A DNA stretch of 64,000 bases from Triatoma infestans (Eukaryota > Arthropoda > Insecta > Hemiptera > Reduviidae). The DNA is taken from NCBI GenBank assembly GCA_011037195.1, contig JAAEAF010002487.1:124001-188000 (forward strand), given 5' to 3'. This document shows, piece by piece, positions 54,402 to 64,000 of this stretch (positions are counted from its first letter, which is position 1; the number at the start of each line of letters is the position of its first letter). Under the pieces are notes generated by a model, which worked only from the letters and a program-made list of their open reading frames with translations, was not told where the DNA came from and searched no databases. Both the position numbers and the translations under genes were made by a program.

Positions 54402-54541
54402 TAACTAGGAGTCTCTACAGCTCACTGTCCGGTGACGGACAGTGTTGTCTGTAACGAGAGAACACTGTCCGGAGGCCGGAACAAGAAGGTTTTGGGCGCC
54501 AATGACCATAGATATGACGCGCCTTAATTTAAAAAATAAAT
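54402..54541 (+). mobile_element. SINE-A fragment, A-tail type
   Basis: CTACAGCTCACTGTCCGGTG, GAGAACACTGTCCGGAGGCC, then GGGCGCCAATGACCATAGAT and GACGCGCCTTAATTTAAAAA. The head is missing. Confidence 0.8.
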
Positions 54542-54544
54542 AAA

Positions 54545-55700
54545 TAACATACCTACCCAAAACAGTCAGCATCAAAATTTATATTAATAGAACAAACGGT
54601 GGACCTGTGTCCACCCTTACTTGCCGACCAATCTGGAATTGCCGACTCGAATGTTATAAAGCAATAAACGATAAAACTAAACATTTAAATTTAATAATGC
54701 CCGCTTTTGAATTATAAGACTCAATTAAAAGTCATATGAATGTTTTATACCAGAATTTCCATGTTTTTATGAAACAGATTGTGATATATACATATTATCA
54801 TTCCATAAATCCTGCCTATATTGCCGTTTCAGACAATCAACCCCATAGTTTTTCATAAAAGTATAAAATGCTTGATAAAACTCCATTTAAGCCTATCAAA
54901 TTGTTTTTAGTATAAAATATGAAGCATTAATGAAGTTATAAAATTTATACGATGCACCTTTTTGAAGTAAGATAAGTTAGAGTAAAGTTTACAGTTGAAG
55001 TTAACCATTAGTCTGAGAGAATATAGTAGTTATGCGAACCAGTTTAGTATAGCTATTACTTAACTAAGTGGTAAGGGAACTTAAAGTATAGTATATTATC
55101 ATAGAAGTATTATAAAGTTTGCTTGAATAGTTAGTATTGATAATAAATACCATTGGGATCAAAACTTGAAGTACAAAGGTAATATATAAACTATAAATTG
55201 CACACACAAAATGACGTCATTATATAATGATCAATTTTACTAAATACTTTGGTTCAACTATTTATATAGTTAGTTTTTAATATATATACATAAACCATGA
55301 TTTATATATATATGTGTGTGTATAAACTTTCTTTTTTATATGTTTCAATATTTACGAGTTTAATAAAACCGGAAATGATATACTTTTTTATTATGGAATT
55401 TTATGTTTGTTTGACTCTTCTTAAAAGTTTTAAGGATAAAGAGTTTCCAATTTTCCTTTCAAGATAATGAATTTTTCTAGCTTTTCTCAACAAAAGCAAA
55501 AATATCTTATTCAGAATAACCAGAGGAGAATTAGTATAAATTTCTATTAAATACGGTCAAGTGGGGCCTTTCTTTTCCAAGTCCGTATTTATTCCAAAAA
55601 AAAATTCTTTTTTTTAATTCAATTTTTAAAGTTGTAAGAACTAGCCGAATTCTATTTGAGCGTGTAGTAATTTACACTTACAAACTGAGAATGGCAGTAG
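54545..55700. other. AT-rich, possible old LTR end
   Basis: 54960-55180 has a texture and ending (GATAATAAATACCATTGGGA) like 42950-42970. No termini fixed. Confidence 0.3.
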
Positions 55701-55702
55701 GC

Positions 55703-55948
55703 TGTAGATTGTTGTAGGAGATTATTGCAGTGCGACCTGAAAGATCTATTGTGCCCCCTTCCCGGCGCAGCCAGCAATACACAACTGGCTCCAAGCAGCG
55801 TTCTCTATCCACAGACAACACTGCCCATCACCGGGCAGTGAGTTGTAGAGGCTCCTAGGAAGAAAAAATGTAAGGGCAGCATGCTGGATTCGAACCCGGG
55901 ACCTCCGCGTTGCAAGTCCAGCGCGCTACCATTGAGCTAATCCATTCC
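55703..55948 (-). mobile_element. SINE-A, nearly complete, LINE-tail type
   Basis: Minus strand: head GGATTAGCTCAATGGTAGCG and CGGGTTCGAATCCAGC, body CTACAACTCACTGCCCGGTG, tail GGGGGCACAATAGATCTTTC then AGGTCGCACTGCAATAATC, ending CCTACAACAATCTACAG. The tail matches J3 (GGGGGCATAGCACAATAGA and AGGTCGCAGTGCAT). Confidence 0.87.
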
Positions 55949-55954
55949 TTCTCC

Positions 55955-56586
55955 CTTGGCTTTCGGCCAATTAACTAGGGACGGAGACCCTAGTTTGTGT
56001 ACTGTTTTTGTCCTTGTCTTTAACAATTTCTCCAACTCTGACCCAAGAATGGAATCGTTCCGACAATTATTCTCAGAAAACTTTTCTAACTTTTATTAAT
56101 TTCCAACAAAGTTATTAATGAAAAAAAATAAGCATTTTTTGAAAGATATCAAGTAAATTGTCAGGAAGGTTATATAATGGTAATACTTGTATACGTTAAA
56201 TTATTATCGATTTTTACACCTCCAGACACATTAAACCCTCCTAGGGGATCGCGACTCTCACATTAAGAAGTTAGGCACAATAATTTGTAAGTCTCATAGT
56301 TTTCAAATAAAATATAATATATGTATTACAGATTATTGAAATTAGGTTATTATAACGTATACCATAATTCAAATGTTAACACGTGTAATCATCTCCCATA
56401 TCTGTTTCGTAATAAAAAAAAAACAAAAAAAAAACCACTTCACTACGTTAAAATATCGTTTAATAAACAATTGCCCACATTAAAATTATTAATAAACAAA
56501 TAAAATTCTTTAAACAATATATTTAATTAAATTAAATTTATATGTTTTATAAGTGTTGAAAATGACCTATATATTGAGGTTCAAAA
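55955..56586. other. No recognised feature
   Basis: AT-rich without matches. Confidence 0.4.
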
Positions 56587-56594
56587 CGGTCAAC

Positions 56595-57384
56595 CAGTGG
56601 CGGCTAATTTATAAGCACTGTGACGCTGCAAGAAAATAATTATAAAAATTAATTTTTAATTTTACGATTAAAAGTAATTATAACATAACAATCTTTGCAT
56701 AATTATTATTTAAATATCATTAATAAATGCTGTTTAAAAATTAATAAATCTGCCCAATCTCAGTTTCAAAAAATGGTCATATTCAGTTATTTCCGACAAT
56801 CTTCGTTTGCCTTAATAATGTGACCCAACTAGTGCTATTTTAGCTGCTAGCCGTGCAGCGTTGATTGTAATTGAATTGATATAGATTATTTTACACACAC
56901 ACACAAAAATTCTTATTTTGTTCAATAATATTTTTTTATAGAATAAAAATATATAATAAACTAAACATTATTAACATTATTTATTTAAAAAATTACATTT
57001 TCCCAATTGACATAACCCGAAAAAATTTGAAATAAAAAACTGAAGGTCCGTTCCATTGCTAACAATATAATTCAGCAAAAAACAATTAGTATATGATTTC
57101 TCAAATGACTAATTTAAATGAAAAAGTTATTGAAAAATTTTAGCTAAATTGATGCTGAAACTCGAAGAATGGATTTTATATTCAAATAATTTTTTTTTTT
57201 TTTTTTTTTTTTTTTACATATATATTAGTTATTTGAGAAATCATGTTTTTTTTGTATAACAGAAAATATCTTAAAAAATATCAATATGAATTTACTATTT
57301 TTAATTAAATTGAGTTGAATTTAGACATGTTCCCTTTCTACTTACGCTGCACCCCCATTTGCAAACTTCATGGATCGCCAACTA
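56595..57384. mobile_element. hAT-type non-autonomous element
   Basis: Left end CAGTGGCGGCTAATTTATAA; the right end, inverted, reads AGTTGGCGATCCATGAAG with GGGGGTGCAGCG inside. CAGTGGCGGATCC-like ends are typical of hAT elements. Flanks CGGTCAAC (56587-56594) and ACGTCAAC (57385-57392) agree at 6 of 8, as an aged 8-bp duplication. Near 57092 the plus strand reads MISQMTNLNEKVIEKF, perhaps a scrap of a ZMYM1-type hAT protein. About 790 bp, no functional ORF. Confidence 0.65.
57187..57216. repeat. T tract, about 29 bases
   Basis: Uninterrupted T run inside the hAT-type element. Confidence 0.9.
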
Positions 57385-57394
57385 ACGTCAACGT

Positions 57395-58285
57395 TAACTA
57401 CTCAAATATATAATTATAAAATTAAGAAATATTTTGGAATCTACTTAACGCTTAAATTAACAAGAAAGAATGCTCTGTAAAACATTTCAAGATTCTTCTA
57501 TATTAAAATTAAATGAGATACATAGTTTAATGAATTAATTATGTACGAAAATGTTTAATTAAAATTTATTATTTTTTTTTTTTTTGGAGCGCTTAGCAGC
57601 CCCATTAAAAGGAAATTATAATTAGCTGAAGGAATCCCTAAATTTGAGATTTTATGTGTCATCTCAAAAGGACTATAAACATGTCCGACTACAGTTTGCA
57701 TTCTTTTGAAATATTCCATTGATATCGTAGGGTTTGCTACCCCCCTCCCCCGTTGATTAATCCAATAATAAATTTAGTTTTATTAAAATGTCATAATATA
57801 TATATATATATATATAAATATATAAAAATAAATAATTGATCGAAAACAGTTTTCAAAGCTTTTTAATACATGAGTAAATACATTATGTTGTTTATAAGTT
57901 TATGTAACTAGAGTACAGCGCATGTATAACATATATTGATTTATCTGTAAGTTACATTATTACAAATATTTAATATAATTTCATTTATAGGTTTTATTTC
58001 AGTAAATTTATATGTATTTCTTGCAAACAGCAGCATGCAAGAAATATATGTATAGTTAATAATATTAAAGTATATTATAGTATAATAGAATTAAGTATTA
58101 ATCGGGGATTCAAAATTTTTTTTGCTTGACGGGTGAAATCACAGCGTTAAAGGAAATTTCTTTTACCTGGTGAAGGTTTAGATAACATATCCGAGACCAT
58201 TAATATTGGAGATTGGAAGTGTCTACATTCCAAAGATGATGAATACCGATTACTGAAATTCTACTCACAGTTTTATGTTTAAAGA
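57395..58285. other. AT-rich, no recognised feature
   Basis: Includes (TA)n near 57798-57815. Confidence 0.45.
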
Positions 58286-58290
58286 AAGTA

Positions 58291-58911
58291 GAGGGAAAAT
58301 GCCGAAGCTGGCCCACTTTTTTTGAGAAGCAACTTTCCCCTCACTCCTGGATTCCAACCTAAATTATTAATTATGTAGGATGGAATCCCAGTTAATAATT
58401 AAAAGTTTTTTCTTATTAAAAAAAAATTGAATATTTCCCTCCACCCGAGAGTAAGGTTAGGGGCGATAAGAGGAGTTACGTTCCGCCATCTTGTTGTGGA
58501 GTTTAGCTTTCTGATTGACCAAGGTTGGGGAGGTAGGAGAAAATGGAGTCATCTGTTTGAATGATAGGTTAAGGAGTGGGGGTGAAAACAAAATGGATTC
58601 ATGAATTTGGATAAGTTGATGAGTGGGGATAGAAAGAAAATGGAATCATCGATCTGGATGATAGTTTAAGGAGTGGGGATGGAAACAAAATGGAGTCATC
58701 GGTTTGGAAGATAGGTTAAGGAGTGGAGGGATGGTGTAATGGGAAGAAAAATAGGGTCGTCGGATTGGATTAAAAATTAAGAGATGGGGTGAAAAGAAAA
58801 TGGAAGGAGGTGTGAGGATAGAGGGAAAGGACAGGGCTGTAACCAAACGGGCCCGGGGGTGAGGGGGAAGATCCCCCTCAAAAAAGTAGGCCAGCTTCGG
58901 CATTTTCCCTC
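58291..58911. mobile_element. TA-type MITE carrying a minisatellite
   Basis: Terminal inverted repeats GAGGGAAAATGCCGAAGCTG and GCC(C/T)ACTTTTTT, about 36 bp, bounded by TA at 58289-58290 and 58912-58913. The interior holds about five tandem units of about 50 bp. No ORF. TA duplication suggests Tc1/mariner-type mobilisation. Confidence 0.85.
58539..58806 (+). repeat. About 50-bp minisatellite, 5 units
   Basis: Units begin AAAATGGAGTCATC at about 58540, 58590, 58637, 58687 and 58748 and contain TTTGGATGATAGGTTAAGGA and GTGGGGATG. Spacing is 47-61 bp. Confidence 0.88.
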
Positions 58912-59214
58912 TATTAACAAACTTAAGTGTAGAGCAGGGAAAAGAATAAAAAGAGAATGGAGTAACTGAGCAGAGAGTGCTGATGTTGACTGAAGATGCA
59001 GAATGTTAGCGTTGGCTAGTTAGATAGCTCAGCCTATTGATGCTGTAAAATTCTAGTTAGAACACTCGCTTGAAGGTCGATTAGCTAGTAACTTTCTAGC
59101 CTTTAAAAGGCTTCTGTCAGAGTGCAAAGTGCAGTTGCATGTTATAAACAATTGCTTAAGTTACTCTTGAAAAATGGTACTATATTAAATATGAGAGGGG
59201 TCCGCAATGCTGGA

Positions 59215-59595
59215 TAACATTTGGTATTGTATCCGTCCTAGCATGCATATTCATTTAGTTTCTGATTGGTTTCGGATTTTCATCCATCGTCAGAGCAGAT
59301 TCACCAAGTTCGTGTAGAGTGTTCACTTCAACATGTTTCTGTTACACTCACACTTGTTGGATTGTTGGTTGCATACATGTGGGGCGGTTATAAGGAGGTT
59401 ATAAGGTTAGAACATAACCTTGTAAGATCCCCACATGTATACAACCAACAAACCAACAAGTGTGGGTGTAACTGAAACATACGTTGAAGTGAACTTCTAG
59501 ACAACTTGGTGAATTTGCTCTGACGGTGGATGAAAATCGAAACCGGTCAAGAACCAAAAGAATATGCATGCTACGACGGATAAAATACCAAATGG
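59215..59595. mobile_element. HHR-2 palindromic element, short copy
   Basis: Arms CATTTGGTATTGTATCCGTC and GACGGATAAAATACCAAATG are inverted, as are TGTTACACTCACACTTGTTG and CCAACAAGTGTGGGTGTAAC. The centre is GGTTAGAACATAACC. The left arm on the minus strand keeps CTGACGA, stem II GGAT/ATCC and GAAA but has CCAATC for CCGGTC; the right arm keeps GAAACCGGTC but has CTGACGG. Each arm thus has a different broken ribozyme half. Confidence 0.85.
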
Positions 59596-59599
59596 TACT

Positions 59600-60845
59600 A
59601 TATATTTGTCAATAATAACAAGCTCTTGACACTTTGTACAGAAATGAACTGTTTATTTCTTGATGGCTTCTTACACATTTTCGAGTGTGATTTTTTTTTT
59701 TTTTTGACTCTTCAAATGTTGTTTTTTGACGTTACTGTTATTGATTGACCTGAAACTGTTACTGAAACACTGAAATTTCCGGATTTTTATACGAAATTCT
59801 TTCTAATTCTTGATGGTAGTTAGAGACAGCTTCTAGAAGATAATTTAGTTCTTAAAAAGTTGAAGGTCATTCGTCCGTTCAATGGTAAGAATTGTAGTAA
59901 GGTATTTGTAGTGCGATGCTAAAGTTTCATGGCCGATTCTATTACATTTCTCAGCAATAGGATAAGAAGATTTAATCCAAAGAGGTGGCAGATATATGTG
60001 TGGGAAATTAGTGTTAATTCAATGATAATGAAATTAAATATAATTACTTATAACGTAATTACTTACTTAACACATTCCTACTTATTATTCATATTAATAA
60101 TGAACATACAAACAGTAATATGTGAAATGAAGATCATGTACAGATTCCAAAGATACTCAAAGAATTACAATAACTTTGTAGTTACAATAACTTTGATTTT
60201 AAACGACCAATTTATAATAACACATATTTATTAAATAGTTTTATCGCATTATATCTTAGTCTGGAACTCCTCAACCCTACCCATGATGCTAATACGTCCT
60301 CGAATCAAAGTATAATCTTGCCTTCTTCTTGAATTCATAAGCCACAGACTCATTGCGCGTTAAATAGAGTGATACAAGACTTTTAGATGTAAGAGTAAGG
60401 CGAAATGTAAAGGAAAGAATGAACGCAAAGTGCTGCCGATTGAAGAACCATCTTGTTTTCAGGTTGCCTAAAGAAAAAATTAGTTCCAAATTTCTATAGA
60501 AACTGCTAGCTTATCTTATGTGGTGAACAGAAGGGAAAAATCCTAAAGCAGGACTTAGCAACAGCAGCATTGCTATGAGCCTGAAACTTTTTATAGTAGC
60601 AAGTTTACAGTTATACAGACAATGTCCGGCATAAAAAAAAACTATATCGCACGAAAAAGTGTCCACTCCAAAGAGCCTCACTAAAGTAAAATCCCCCCAA
60701 GTTCTATCGTATGACCCTCAGAAGTAGGTGGCAATTTTATCTTGCACCACGTACTTTTCTTGAAAAGTGCGCAAGACAGAAAAAAAAAAGAAATGTTACA
60801 TTACATAATTTTTTCAAGCATTCCAAATATGTGATCAATTTTTTT
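59600..60845. other. No recognised feature
   Basis: AT-rich with several open frames lacking motifs. Confidence 0.4.
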
Positions 60846-60847
60846 TT

Positions 60848-61050
60848 TATTGGCGCCCAGAGCCTTCCCAGTGCACTGCCGGCCTTTGGACAGTATTCTC
60901 TCGTTACAGACAACACTGTATGTAGCCTGATAGTGAGCTGTAGAGGCTCCTAGTAAAAAAATATCTAATGGTAGCACAGCTGGACTCGAACCCGGGCGGG
61001 TCCTCCCCGTGGGAGTCCAGTACGCTAACCACTTAGCTATTCCTTTCCCT
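60848..61050 (-). mobile_element. SINE-A, A-tail type
   Basis: Minus strand: head GGAATAGCTAAGTGGTTAGC and CCGGGTTCGAGTCCAGC, body CTACAGCTCACTATCAGGCT, GAGAATACTGTCC, and end GGGAAGGCTCTGGGCGCCAA followed by an A run (seen as T run 60839-60848). Confidence 0.82.
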
Positions 61051-61059
61051 TATGTAATC

Positions 61060-61500
61060 AATTTTTTTTTTTTTTTTAAGCTAAAGAAGTAAGAGAATTT
61101 TGTAACCAACTACATTATTTTAGATTTGGCCATATTTTTTTTTTAAAACGAATTCTCAAGGCAGTTATTTTTTTGGGGGGGGAATTCAACAGGAAAAGTC
61201 GATGTATATTCGCTAAGTTTTTCAATTTTGAAGGTACTGAAATGTTTGTTTACTTTTCTTGATTTTATTCTTTGTTTTGTTTTGTTTTGAATGATTATTT
61301 TATGGAGTGATGAATGTAAATTTACGTAATAAAGATTATTGAATACATGGAATGTCCGAATATTGGCAGATGAAAATCCTGATATTAATATCGGACACAG
61401 AGTCAGGCAATAATTTCCACTCATGTGCGGTAAGGCCTAATAGGGGGGGATTAACTTATTATAGGTCCGTGTTTTTACAATGAAATATTGAACAGACAAG
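61060..61500. other. No recognised feature
   Basis: A G run lies at 61174-61181; no gene. Confidence 0.4.
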
Positions 61501-61504
61501 TAAA

Positions 61505-61768
61505 CATCAGAGACATTTTCCGTGATAGCTTCCTTCTTTTTGTGGTCATCGACCAGTTTCTGGCGTTCGCTCAAATATTGGTTGATTTAGTTGATGAATT
61601 ATTGGCAAATTTAGTTGATACACTCTGATAAATTTGCTCTGTGTAAATCTATATTATCACACTGTTTTGACAAAAAGCATCCTGATGAAGGGCGAACGCC
61701 AGAAACCGGTCGATGACAACAAAAAGAAGTAGGCTATCATGGAAAATATCTCTGATAGACATGGAAAC
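61505..61768. mobile_element. HHR-3 palindromic element, copy 4, best ribozyme
   Basis: Left arm GACATTTTCCGTGATAGCTT, TTTTTGTGGTCATCGACCAG and TTTCTGGCGTTCGC; right arm GGGCGAACGCCAGAAACCGG, TCGATGACAACAAAAAGAAG and GGCTATCATGGAAAATATCT. The centre has duplicated TTAGTTGAT words. Confidence 0.85.
61678..61715 (+). ncRNA. Candidate hammerhead ribozyme, family HHR-3, full consensus
   Basis: Stem I CATC (61678-61681) pairs with GATG (61712-61715). Core CTGATGA (61682-61688), stem II GGC/GCC around GAAC, GAAA (61702-61705), ACCGGT-type stem III and GTC (61709-61711). Every invariant base of the hammerhead core is present. Activity untested. Confidence 0.7.
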
Positions 61769-61769
61769 T

Positions 61770-63164
61770 TCACTTCTTATGTGATGTTCTCCAAGATCTG
61801 CTTGAAAATGTCCCTCTAGCAAGCCGAGAAATGATGTATTTTCAGCTTAGCTCATAATACGAGGATAGTAAGTGATTATCTAGAACACACTTACCGGAAT
61901 AAACGGTCCTATTCAGAAGCCCACCCGCAAAAAACTGTATAGAATAACAGCAATCAGAAGGCAGAAAATTTCTCTATATTCAAAAAATTGAAATCTCAAC
62001 GAATTTTGAACGAAATTTTCTTATAAAAAAAATAACCATTTTTTATGAAGAAAACTATGTACGTTAATATTTCGTAAAAAAAAAAAAAAAAAAAAAAAAA
62101 TTGTTATCAAATTCGAAATAAGTAACTTATTTGGAAACATTTATTTTTGCAGTATAAAACAAAAAATTGATCATACATTTGAAATCCTTATAAAAAATTA
62201 AGAAGGGTATCACTTGGAATTTTGTATTTTATATTGCGTAATTTCCAAGAAAAGTGGATGGTACAATGATACAAGTTTCACCCTATACATGACCAAGATA
62301 TACGTGTATTTATGGAAGAATGTGTTTTATCCTGTACACCACCAAATACCGACACTTGCTTGTGGCAAATCTTAATGAACAGAATTAGCTACGTAATCAT
62401 TAAAAAATATAAAAATAAAAATCTTTTCACCACGAGTTTAATTAATATATAATAACCAGATCGATAGCGTTGAATTAAAAAAAATAAATAAATAAATAAA
62501 ATGAGTAATGACTGAAATTAAATCTTTAATGTATAAAGATATTAAATAATTATGTTTAAAAGAAAGAAAAATAAATAAATAAAGTCTTTTCAGAAAAGTA
62601 ACCTTTTCCTTTTCTTTTTACTGTAATAATTAGAAATGTGAAAAACTAAAGAAAAACTTAGTAAATTATTAATAGGTAAAGAAATAATGGTACTTCTTTA
62701 ATTAAAACTTGACCCCCGCCCCCTCCCAGGAAACTTTATATTTAAAGATCAAAGTTTCCACAATATAATAAAATTAGAGGCTAATAAAAATTAAATTTAT
62801 TCTTCTTAGAAATAACATCAGAAATTAATGAAATTTTTACTCACTTAATTCTGCAACGGTCTTTCACTTACCTGCAACAAAGAAATGATATTGTAATTTA
62901 TTTATTTATTGTATTCATGTATGTTTTGCAAAAAATATAATCTTCTCATGATTTTTTTTTTTTTGGAATTTCTAGAAAAATAATTGTGAATAAAAATATG
63001 ATTGTAATTCAAGTAGTAAATATCGAATCTTTTTTTCCGGGTTTATTCGGCTGAATTTTTTTGGGTGTTCACTCGACGTTTGATCAAAACAGCGGTAGAA
63101 ATTTCTTAAAAGCATACCAATGTAAGTGAACGTAATGAACTGTGCAAAGTAAAGTGCCTGGTAC

Positions 63165-63203
<39 letters not shown>

Positions 63204-63295
63204 CCAATAAGTTGTCGCAGAATCTTTATTCTGAAAAATATGAGGCGATTTTGGTCAATAACTCGAAACGATCTTTGAGCAAATTGTTTGAGACC
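61770..63295. other. AT-rich with homopolymer runs
   Basis: A run at 62074-62100, T run at 63168-63200, (AATA)n near 62483-62500. No gene recognised. Confidence 0.5.
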
Positions 63296-63299
63296 TCGT

Positions 63300-64000
63300 T
63301 GCAAATTATGAACTTTTCATTGAGGAGCGAAATGTCTTTTACCCCCAAATTCTTTTTCAGAAAGTGTTTTGCTGTATATGGCTGAAATTTGGGGCTCCCA
63401 GTGTTTGGATATCCTCGAGAGGAGCCAAATTTTGTTTTTTAAGTCCCTTCTACAACTTCCTTCTGGTACTCCAAACTCATACATTAGACTTGAAACAGGC
63501 AGAGTACACCTAAAATACAATGTTTTTAAAAGAATGTTTAATTGGTGGGAAAAGTTGCTGTTAATGCCAGACAGCCGCATTCCTAGAATTTGTTATCTGA
63601 GATTGCATAAACTAACTGATTTTTCTTCAATACCTTTCAATTGGGTCTCTGAATTTAAATCGTTTCTTTATTCCATTGGAACGGAGAATGTATGGCTTAA
63701 ACAGGATGCCTTTTTCGTACGAAAAAGCAGAAGTGATGTACTTGCCAAATTGAAAAATCACTTATTTTCCGTTGATGTTGACCTTGCTATAAATAGTCGC
63801 TATAATTTGTATTATAGAAATATTAGCTCTTTTGGACCTGGAGAAAGCTATCTCAATTTGACGTGCCATATCAACAAAATTAAGATTGATGTCACAAATA
63901 AGACTGGCTTGTAAAAAGTGTTCTAGAATAACATTTGGTGATATGCGTTACAAATTTTCTCCCGAGAGTTACTGCCTACTCTGTGATTCACAACATTTTG
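63300..64000 (+). pseudogene. CR1/L2-like LINE C-terminus, runs off the window
   Basis: Reads LLYMAEIWGSQCLDILERSQ, then FFKSLLQLPSGTPNSYIRLE, GRVHLKYNVFKRMFNWWEKL and long open sequence to a stop near 63912. In another frame it continues SQIRLACKKCSRITFGDM, RYKFSPESYCLLCDSQHF, the start of the zinc knuckle, to the window edge. WG....LE..Q..FF..LL.LP..TPN matches the LINE at 15895. A single frameshift near 63895 is the only defect seen in about 540 bases, so it is fairly young. Confidence 0.82.

Overview
This window reads as arthropod, probably insect, nuclear DNA that is almost wholly repetitive. It is AT-rich and full of microsatellites. I found no convincing single-copy host gene and no rRNA, true tRNA or CRISPR. 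The arthropod call rests on the mix of relics: R1-like and Jockey-like LINEs, many 3' fragments of RTE-like LINEs, CR1/L2-like LINE C-termini, a Penelope-like element with a GIY-YIG endonuclease, Tc1, pogo and hAT relics, an LTR retrotransposon using a tRNA-Leu primer site, and three tRNA-derived SINE families. The species cannot be named from the sequence.

Layout. 0-5.4 kb: broken Tc1 transposase, a collapsed LTR element with its primer-binding site, a large palindrome of repeat family PAL1, and a hAT relic. 5.4-14 kb: SINE-A copies, a Jockey-like LINE and its internally deleted sibling, several broken RTE-like fragments in both orientations, and a complete SINE-C with a perfect 16-bp target duplication. 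14-22 kb: hammerhead-bearing palindromes (families HHR-2 and HHR-3), a CR1-like LINE, an intact-frame RTE-like 3' fragment with a perfect 13-bp target duplication nested in an HHR-2 palindrome, and a LINE split by a 152-bp ribozyme-headed insert. 22-33 kb: tRNA-Glu-derived SINE-B, a solo LTR, a pogo relic and a nested inverted-repeat cluster around an RTE-like copy. 33-46 kb: a 1.3-kb foldback element, HHR-3 and HHR-4 palindromes, a Penelope-like element with endonuclease and hammerhead motif, a complete SINE-A with 15-bp target duplication and an R1-like relic. 46-54 kb: PAL1 copies, LINE C-termini and the best preserved Jockey-like reading frame. 54-64 kb: more SINE-A, a hAT-type and a TA-type non-autonomous DNA element (the latter holding a 50-bp minisatellite), more ribozyme palindromes, and a LINE C-terminus running off the end.

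How the parts relate. The autonomous LINEs and Penelope-like elements supply the enzymes. SINEs and small palindromes are the probable parasites. Two SINE-A copies carry a 3' tail resembling the Jockey-like LINE 3' end, including a possible short hairpin, which suggests that LINE mobilised them. Four families of small palindromic elements carry whole or decayed hammerhead-like motifs like that of the Penelope-like element here; the pairing arms differ between families but stay complementary. I consider this the most interesting system in the window. Family labels (PAL1, HHR-2 to HHR-4, SINE-A/B/C, J1-J3) are mine.
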